Notes under the pieces: model-generated
Told to the model about the DNA's origin: nothing
The model's input: only the letters and a program-made list of their open reading frames with translations
Databases searched by the model: none
Made by a program: the position numbers and the translations under genes
NCBI GenBank assembly: GCA_003260075.1
Contig: QLIY01000137.1
Span: forward strand, 140,860-204,859
DNA: 64,000 nucleotides
Direction: 5' to 3'
Source: Phallusia mammillata
Taxonomy: Eukaryota > Chordata > Ascidiacea > Phlebobranchia > Ascidiidae
In this document: positions 56,599 through 64,000 of the stretch, piece by piece
Position numbering within the stretch: the first letter of the stretch is position 1
Layout of the letters: each line of letters starts with the position of its first letter

Positions 56599-58772
56599 CG
56601 ACAAAGCGGCCGATCGACCTACACTTAGCATATTATTATCCTTTTCATCCTTCATATTTGGAGCAGAATTTTTTTATCAAACAAAATGGCTTTCAAAAGT
56701 TTTGCCGCGTAAATATTCCAAATAATGTGGAAGAAAAAACGTTTGTGTACTTTTATGATCCAAATACGTTTGTGTACCAGACTTTTAATGATGCTTTAAA
56801 AGCAATTTGCCTAAAAGTGTTCCTTTTTTCTAAAAAACAGCTTTTGTGTTTTTCTCGGAAAGTAATGTTTGTATTTTGTAATTTGATTGACGAAATAAAA
56901 ACCCCCCCCCCTTTTAATGATGCTTTAAAAGCAATTTGCCTAAAAGTGTTCCTTTTTTCGAAAAAACAGCTTTTGTGTTTTTCTCGGAAAGTAGTGTTTG
57001 TATTTTGTATTTTGATTGACGAAATAAAACCGTTTTGTATCCGACATCTACTTGAAAAAACTGTTCTTGCATTCTGTATGCATACTTTTTTCTATAGCCT
57101 ACTTAAAACAAACTTTTAAAGGTTATTCCTTGATAATTCAAGAATCGTGTCCGCTCGCAGATAAATGACGGAAAAATCCCCCCCCCCTCTACTTGAAAAA
57201 ACTGTTCTTGCATTCTGTATGCATACTTTTTTCTAACTTTTAAAGGTTATTCCTTGATAATTCAAGAATCGTGTACGCTCGCAGATAAATGACGGAAAAA
57301 ATAAAAAATGGAGGACCGTCATCGAAAATTTGCAAAAGTTCTGTTACTCTGAGCACACTCCTGAACTAGCGACAAAAACTATTTTTCATGTTAAGTTAAC
57401 TTTTTTTGATATTTTAAGTCAGTTTAGAGCCACTATATCGTTTTTTACCGAGTTTTTCGTCTTAACCGATTTTTAAGGGACGTTTATTACAGCACTAAAA
57501 ATTGTAGGTATTTTGTTGTTAAAGTAACGAAACTAATTACGCCAAAATCACCAATAAGTTATTAAATTTTCTCCCCATTAAAACCATCAACTAAAAAAAA
57601 CTTGCGCCGGTTTTTGATGTTTGTGCGCAGTCAAACTATTTCCTGGCATACAAAACGGTGGACGAACAAACCACCCATATAACCATGAACTTCTTGTGCG
57701 GCTGTTAGTATCAATCCTAAAATTGCAAGTTTTGAAAATTTTGCAAATAAGAAACAGAAAGCGAAAAAAACGGACCGAAAAACCCCGGATCGTGACGAAG
57801 TGCCTGGGAACATCTTGCAGAATGAAGCAGTAATTTACGGTGCAGTCGACGTAACTAGGTCACGCGCGGAAGTTTCTTGCTGCAAGTTTTACACAACTTG
57901 TCGAATGGCAATTTGGTTGCATAATGCCGCATAAAAATATTTTCAGGAAAACTCTGTTTGTGGAATATAGTAGCCTACTTAGCTCGTTATTTTTGCTTTA
58001 CCTTTCAGCTTTATTTGCATAAGCAAATAATAAGTTTAAAATACTGAAAAAACTTTTCATCGAAAAGGTTGCATATGTTACAAAGTTGTCTTTCAACAGG
58101 TATGGCGCTATAGACAAAAATACTCGTTTTAAAGAACGTGATTTTTCTGACTTTTCGCAAATCAGAATGATATAGAGCTTCTTTTTCAGAAAGAAATTGA
58201 AATCGTTGCGAGCGCAAAAACGATATGGCAAAGGCAGCGATACATTAAAAATTAAAAATTATAGGAACAAAAGAGCAAAAAGTGACAATTCCTAGCGTAT
58301 TATCTAATGATTGTTGTTGATTTGATCCTAATGCTATTGTTGATTGTCGGCATTGATTTCCATAGAATTTATAGGTTTCCATGCAAGTCGTTTAGAATTG
58401 AAAGGTTGTCAAAATGTTGACAAAACATTTATCTGATTTTGTATAATTATTAGGCCTATTTCAAAAGGCCTATGTGCGACTCCCTCCTGTTTTTGAGCTG
58501 TACATTGTTTTACAAGTACAAAGTTGACTTTATGCGTTAGAAGGGGTGTTTTTAAATGAACCATCTCTTTAACACATAAAAATGTGGACAAAACCTTTCA
58601 AAACATTTTTCTAATTATTTGTTATAAATACATAATATTTGTTTTCAGATTATGGATTTATATTTTTCTTGTCAATCGTCGTTTCAATCACCAGCCTCGC
58701 CAAATGCGATCGAAAATGTAAAACCGATGACAACTGTCCATTCGGGGGAACTTGTGTGATTGGAACATGTCG

Positions 58773-58851
<79 letters not shown>

Positions 58852-61588
58852 TAGATAATTTATTGCGTTTAAAGTTGTAATTTTATTATTGAAAAATTTA
58901 AGATATTGAGACAAAGTAAAATTTTCATATTATAGTCTAGAATTACAAAAAAATATTCACAATTTTGTGTCATAAAAATTGGCACATTTGTGGTGTGGTT
59001 TTGATAAAAATATTTAAAATTATTGAGTAAAAAAACAAGTCGCAAATGTTTGTCGCAACTTATTTGTCATTAAAGTATGAGGGTATGTTTAAAAAAATAA
59101 CTTGAAACAGCACAAATAAATAGCCAAAAACTATTAACTTGGGTTTGCAATAGACTTTTCCAAAATGTTTTTAAACAATCATTAAAATGATCTAAGACAG
59201 GGGTGTCAAACTCGTGGGGTTCGCGGGCCACATTGCAGTTTGGGAATTATGCCGTGGGCCGCATGTGATTTTTGATCTAGTTGTATACACTTAAACAACC
59301 TTTTCGCTACGACGACCGCATTGCAGATCCTTATTTCACCAACGGCAGCCAATTATCTGCTGTTTTTGTTTAAAAATTACAAGAAAAAGGTTTATATCAT
59401 ATATATACCATCTATTGACGCCCAAAAATCCCAGATTAATTTCCAACTTATTGTACAGATTAAGCTCCACAATGTGAAGACCCGCAGTTTTAACTCTATT
59501 ATTACGTCATAATCTATATTGTGACGCTTTTTGTACCTGTTTTTTGCATTGTTTGCACACAATACGCCTACAAAAAGTCTGTCGCATATGGCTACTAGGC
59601 TGGTAATACTCTTTTCGGTAACACAAAATCTGTTTAGGGCGGTTTGAAAATCAAAAGTTTTGGCAAAGAAGTTTTAATTACATCACGCCTGCCAGTACAT
59701 ATATTTCAATGTGGCCGTACGGCCGCGGGTTGTACACCCTTGACTGAAACTTTAAGGAACGGTTCAATTACTATCGTTTCTATTCATAACATATGAATTT
59801 GTATGTATAAATTAAGTTTCGGTAAACGTCAGTTTAAATAATAGCTTTCAACTTGAAAAGTAAGACAAATTTAGTGTAATTAGATAAAAGTCTGACAAAA
59901 TACTACAATTGTTGTTGACTGTTCGTGGGCCGCATTGGAGGGCTTCGCAAACGAATAATTGAAACGAATAGGCCTAAATCGTTTTTAAGCCGGCCGCCAT
60001 TTTTAATTTTTGCGGATAATTCGTTTTTTTTCCTGTTTTTATCTCTGCGAAGCAAACGAAAGTAAATTAGACCAGGTTTTAGACATTTTTTTAAAAATTT
60101 TGTATTATAAAAAAAAGAAAATTTTGTGATTTGCACATTTTTTTACATTGAAAAGTATTGCTGGTGTGCTTTTCTTAATATGGTTAAAATATATTTTGGT
60201 TATACAGGTGTGATTCCACTCTGTGGTGGCGATGGCAAGTTTTATTTAAACTACTGTTATCTGCAAATGCACTCTTGCGAAATGGGCAGAGAAATTGAAA
60301 TAGTTTTTATCGGTTATCACGAGCACTGCAGAAGTCATCCCTTGGCACAATACGCGTCCATGTCAACCGGTAAACCATAACTTTTGTAATATCCACAAAA
60401 CTTCTTCCGCTATATTTTTTACTCGTTCAATAACTTTCATCTTTTATTAGAAATGTACTAAAAATATTAACAAAATTTATGTTATTTGAATCATTTGCCA
60501 GAAATGTTTTTAAAAACAAAAAAAATTTCTAGGCTTTCGCTACAATCCTTGCAATAAGAAAAACAACATGTGCCAGAATTATGGCGTTTGTATTGCTGAT
60601 AGAGGAACGCCGGCTTGTCTGTAAGTTATATACGTGACCTGGATCATACTTTCATTTTGTAAAAAAATGCAACACACAAAAAAACAAATATAGTAAAACC
60701 AAAAAATAGTTCGTAACAATATTCAAATTGTGCTTGGTGTAAAAAATGGAAAACAAATGTTTCAAATTTACTCAATCGTGGTGCCAAAATAAAATTTATG
60801 CAAATAAGCTCATGCAAATATTTTCCATTACGTTAAAATATAGCGCGCCCAAACAAGAAAAATATTTTTTATGCTTGCAGTTGTCCAACCAGCTATCATG
60901 GACAACGTTGTCAAATGAAACATGCGCCACTTTTTGGCTCACGAAGGAGACACTCCGCAGTGGTCAATCCAAACGTACCGGAAAAGAGACGGGCTGTTCC
61001 CGCAGAATCTTTAGTTGTTCTTCTACTTTTTTGCTTTCTTTCTGCGACTGTTTCAGCTATTGTAACGTCGGCAGTTTGTCAAAGGTTAGACGATTAGTAA
61101 CTTGTAAATTGCGGGCTTATTTTGAGTGATACAGCAGCTTTGATGTAAAAAATTTTGCAAATAACGTGACCACGCAAATAAAAATAAGCGCCATTTTACG
61201 AAAAATTCATGGTTTATTTTTAAAAGGCACATTATTTTTAAAATGCCTGAAAAAAATATGTTAATGGCCAATGCGGTTTGTAAAGTCATTCCTATGTTTC
61301 TTCAAATTGTTTTCTTAGTGCAACCAGAACCTAACATTTCTGAACAAGATTAATAAAAAAGAATCAATTTTTTTTAATAAACGCTCTATACGTTAACGTA
61401 TTCTTGGTATTCATTTTTTAAATTATGCCAATATATTTTTCTTTAGGTTAAGAATAAGGGATATTCGACAACGAACAAAAGCAAAATGGAACCCAGGAGA
61501 GGGCGCTAGACTTATTCATTCGCGCGGTGACCAATCTGTTATTGCTTTGTGTAACGATGACGGATTACCACCTCCAAAAAACTACTAG
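55764..61588 (+). CDS. Tomoregulin (TMEFF)-like membrane protein: follistatin/Kazal, EGF, TM
   Basis: Exons: 55764-55770 (only ATGGATC), 58649-58775 (continues into a gap), 60208-60369, 60533-60620, 60881-61084, 61447-61588 with stop TAG at 61586. Splicing gives MDHYGFIFFLSIVVSITSLA, a good signal peptide, then KCDRKCKTDDNCPFGGTC of a follistatin module. After the gap, a Kazal half with C-x10-C-x6-C (CGGDGKFYLNYC) has the same spacing as tomoregulin. Exons 4-5 encode one six-cysteine EGF domain (CNKKNNMCQNYGVC then CLCPTSYHGQRC). Next come a basic juxtamembrane stretch, a hydrophobic helix SLVVLLLFCFLSATVSAIVT and a tail of about 50 residues ending PPPKNY. TMEFF proteins have two follistatin modules; only one is visible, and a second could lie in the gap. 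Kazal plus EGF also occur in agrin-like proteins, so the name is moderate. Confidence 0.75.
56132..56260. repeat. False direct duplication at gap 56191-56202
   Basis: 59 bp (56132-56190) repeated at 56201-56260, one mismatch, across 12 C's of which two belong to the right copy. Confidence 0.85.
56562..56596. other. Assembly-gap placeholder, 35 C's
   Basis: A run of 35 C's in the first intron of the TMEFF-like gene, no flanking duplication seen. The proline frame across it is an artefact. Confidence 0.75.
56782..57030. repeat. False direct duplication at gap 56902-56911
   Basis: 120 bp (56782-56901) repeated at 56911-57030 with three or so mismatches. Confidence 0.85.
57047..57302. repeat. 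False direct duplication at gap 57178-57187
   Basis: From 57047 about 131 bp recurs at 57188-57302, the right copy lacking a block of about 16 bp. Confidence 0.83.
58776..58851. other. Assembly-gap placeholder, 76 C's, inside a coding exon
   Basis: The run begins directly after the codons for GTCRC of the TMEFF-like exon 2. The rest of that exon, its donor site and possibly more exons are missing. Confidence 0.8.
59198..59742. mobile_element. Probable hAT-like non-autonomous element
   Basis: The left end CAGGGGTGTCAAACTCG and the right end GGGTTGTACACCCTTG (other strand CAAGGGTGTACAACCC) are imperfect inverted repeats, with GGGCCAC/GTGGCC-type words inside both arms. I could not find an intact 8-bp target duplication, so this is an older or truncated copy. 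It lies in an intron of the TMEFF-like gene; a related GTGGGCCGCATTGGAG word recurs at about 59925. Confidence 0.6.
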
Positions 61589-61947
61589 CATTAGGCAGAT
61601 GTACAGAGAAAGAGTCCCTACATGAAAGGCAACAAGAAAGGAAAGTTATGGATCTTTTTGTTTTTTAAGCATCTGGTTTTGAGGCTTCCTGTGTAAGATT
61701 TGGGATACTGCGTTACCCGACGTTAAGACGTTTTTGTTGCCTTATTGATGTTGATTTACCCGCCCAGCAAAAATTCGAGACACATAAAACCTCTTGTTTT
61801 GGTTCGAAATTATGCACTGTGGTTGCTATTTTGTACGTTCTAAGCGCTCTTACTATGCAAAACAAAGTATTTATTAATTTGTGGTATTCATGCACGTATA
61901 TAGTCGCCTGTTCCTGCGTTTCTTTTAAAATGCTTGTGTGTAGTGTC

Positions 61948-63905
61948 CCATTATGTCCAACAGTCGGCAAAGAAAATTGGGTCAATTAAAAAAAAAATGT
62001 GGAAAAATGGGCGTGTGTATAATGGTAAACATTGCATTTATTACTTGTCCGTGCTTTTTAGTGTTCCGCTGTCAATTTTGCACTTAGTTAAAAGGGTTGC
62101 ATTAACTATAAACCCGCTGAGTTACGAATAAATTGTGGTGTCGGTGGTATGGAATAATATTGGTTTTGATTTCTGAAAAGTAACGCCAGAGTTTTTTATG
62201 AAAAGTATAGTGCCTGGATTTGTTTTTTGCTTTGGGGGATTCTACTCACAGACGGTTAAATATTATCAAAATGTTCAGTACAGAGTAAAATGTCGGGCCG
62301 ATATTTCGGGTTTTGACCAGAATCGAGCACAAATTTCGTTTCTGCTTACAACCATTGTCAAGACAGAAAAAGGATATTTTACCTGTATGTTTTCGCCAGT
62401 CCGCCCAAGGCAAATCGTGGTTGTCCACCTAACGAAATTTATAAAATTAAAATCAATTCTCTGAAATAAGCAACCTAGAAGACTATATACGTGTAATTTC
62501 GCGCTTGTGAAAGAAGAGTGCCATATAACATTTTTGTGAAAAAAAATGCTTTTCACAGTAGTGACTATGTAGGGCTATTAATATCCAAAATGGCTGATGT
62601 TTGCGTTTCCTGTTAAGCTGCCAGACATTCCATTTCGTGTTATGATACCCATATTAAAACATACAAAATACATTAAAATAAGGACATCTGAGCTTTTTTG
62701 AAACAGATCATAGCCTTGGGTTTACCCTAAGCTTACTAAACATAAAGTTTGCTCTTTCTATAACATACAGTACGGAAATTTGCGTTTGGTGGTTGGTAAT
62801 TGGTTTGTAATTAACTATTTTCAGTAACTGTCACGTTTCCGTTTTCACGGATACGCAAAAGTTTGGGACTGACTATGGAAGTTCTTTTAACAGCTAACGC
62901 TCGTGTACTCTGATCGGCAGCAAACCTCTTCTTTTACATTTATTCACGTCCAACCACAACCAAAACAACAAAAACAACAATCCAGCACTACTTCGCAGTT
63001 ATCTCTATCTTCTTCTCTGTTATATTATGTTATATATTTTAAATCGTTAGATTGGGGCGCTTATATGTCCTGCATTACAATGAACGGGAAATAGGCGTTA
63101 ATTCGCTGTGACAATTTCCTTCAGATAAAACAATGAACACTGACACGATAAAAACTGGCACGCTGTAACAACAACACAATAGCGCCTGCAACGATAGACT
63201 CTAGATCTAGACGTACAGAAATTGTCATTTAGAGTGGAAGAACTTATTTCTATCATACACTTCAAGTTTTTAATGACTGTTAGAACTGCCACTTGACTGC
63301 GAAGTCGGATCAAGGCGGGCGATTTAAATGTTAGCCTTGAAATTAGGTGAGGGTGGTTAGGGTAAAGAATCGTAACAGGAAGATTGGCAGAAAGGGTGAA
63401 GTGTCAGTCGATGGCAATTGTCAATTGGCGAAAATGTGTCGATGATAAAACACAACGTTATTCCAATGACGTCACAATATCATCATATTACTTAAATGTA
63501 GGTTTGTGTCCAAGAATTCGTTATAAGCTGCTGGTATACAGTGTTGGTATACATGCTCGTTTTAACGCCGATTCTTGATTTTTTTATAAATTGTCTGTTT
63601 AATGTCTCAATCTGTCAAACAGTCGACGGAAATTAGGTCAATTTTACAAAGAGTTCCGAGCTGGTAAAAACCCAGAAGCTGGCTGGACGATTGTTTGGAC
63701 TTATGTAATGGTAAAAAATGGTAAATATTGTCTCCAACAACTCGCTTTCCAGTCAGTCCTCTCTGCTCCCTCATTCTCGATTCTGGTGATATTTTTACGT
63801 TCTTCAAAAGCATATCGTTCGGTATACATCAATACTAAATGTTACTTCCCTTGTTTGTTGGTGTTTCGCTTTAGATTTTCCACTTAGTTTGAAAGGTTCT
63901 CATCG
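61948..63905. repeat. Two diverged copies of an unidentified segment
   Basis: About 61948-62105 and 63600-63905 share ordered words: CAGTCGGC/CAGTCGAC, GGTCAATT, AATGGTAAAC/AATGGTAAAT, then CACTTAGTTAAAAGG/CACTTAGTTTGAAAGG, with indels and an insertion in the second. The first copy starts within the 3' flank of the TMEFF-like gene. Confidence 0.4.
62127..62132 (+). terminator. Candidate polyadenylation signal AATAAA for the TMEFF-like gene
   Basis: AATAAA about 540 bp after the stop codon, followed by GT-rich sequence (TTGTGGTGTCGGTGG). Confidence 0.45.
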
Positions 63906-64000
63906 AAATTATTTAAACTGTTAAATATTTTATTAACTTACAAATTTATAGCCCCGCTATACCTTTACAAACATAACGCTCAACAAATACGTACATGCTT

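Larger units (their letters stand above)
61589..64000. other. 3' flank of the TMEFF-like gene, no further gene supported
   Basis: Contains a candidate AATAAA at 62127-62132, and two diverged related segments at about 61948-62105 and 63600-63905. The open frames (for example 62198-62464) show no recognisable domain. One TGACGTCA lies at 63467. Confidence 0.5.

Noticed and set aside
56456-57119. Long frame (190 codons) with proline run and internal repeat
   Set aside because: It crosses a 35-C gap and a false duplication; the apparent internal protein repeat is two copies of one contig end.
58684-58914. Poly-glycine frame on the minus strand
   Set aside because: Reverse reading of the 76-C gap; the real gene is on the + strand.

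Overview
This is a eukaryotic, animal nuclear genomic window: AT-rich, with short GT-AG introns and small exons. Four genes lie head to tail on the + strand. They were recognised by reading the exons and checking that splice phases join. The many short introns, strong heterozygosity and gene mix would suit an invertebrate chordate such as a tunicate, but the species is an inference.

Layout. (1) Position 340 to 11070 holds the 3' part of a RIF1 gene (replication timing, PP1 recruitment): HEAT-like solenoid exons, a large acidic exon with six copies of a Ser-(Val/Ile/Leu)-Tyr-Glu-Val-Val type repeat, then the C-terminal GILK and RVSF PP1-docking motifs. Its 5' end lies upstream of the window. 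(2) 12064 to 18473 is a complete 13-exon RUNDC1 gene (coiled coil plus RUN domain, 553 residues). (3) 20619 to about 50123 is a FHOD-type formin with GBD, FH3/DID, linker, FH1, FH2 and DAD, about 1416 residues visible; the last exon runs into an assembly gap. (4) 55764 to 61588 is a tomoregulin (TMEFF)-like single-pass membrane protein with signal peptide, follistatin/Kazal module, EGF domain, transmembrane helix and short tail; one exon is cut by a gap.

An important property of this window is technical. Runs of exactly or nearly ten C's, and five runs of 35 to 89 C's, behave as assembly-gap placeholders. At most short runs the sequence before the run is repeated just after it with a few mismatches, as expected for overlapping contig ends that were never merged. 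These false duplications copy several FHOD exons in whole or part. Poly-proline and poly-glycine ORFs over the long runs are not genes.

Mobile DNA is represented by three short non-autonomous hAT-like elements with intact 8-bp target duplications (6547, 11496, 12897), a fourth probable hAT-type element (59198) and two related fragments (1859, 46630). Intergenic spaces hold candidate polyadenylation signals and no further gene I can support strongly. I found no undescribed multi-gene system. The most original biological signals are the RIF1 acidic repeat array and a marked excess of the palindrome TGACGTCA.
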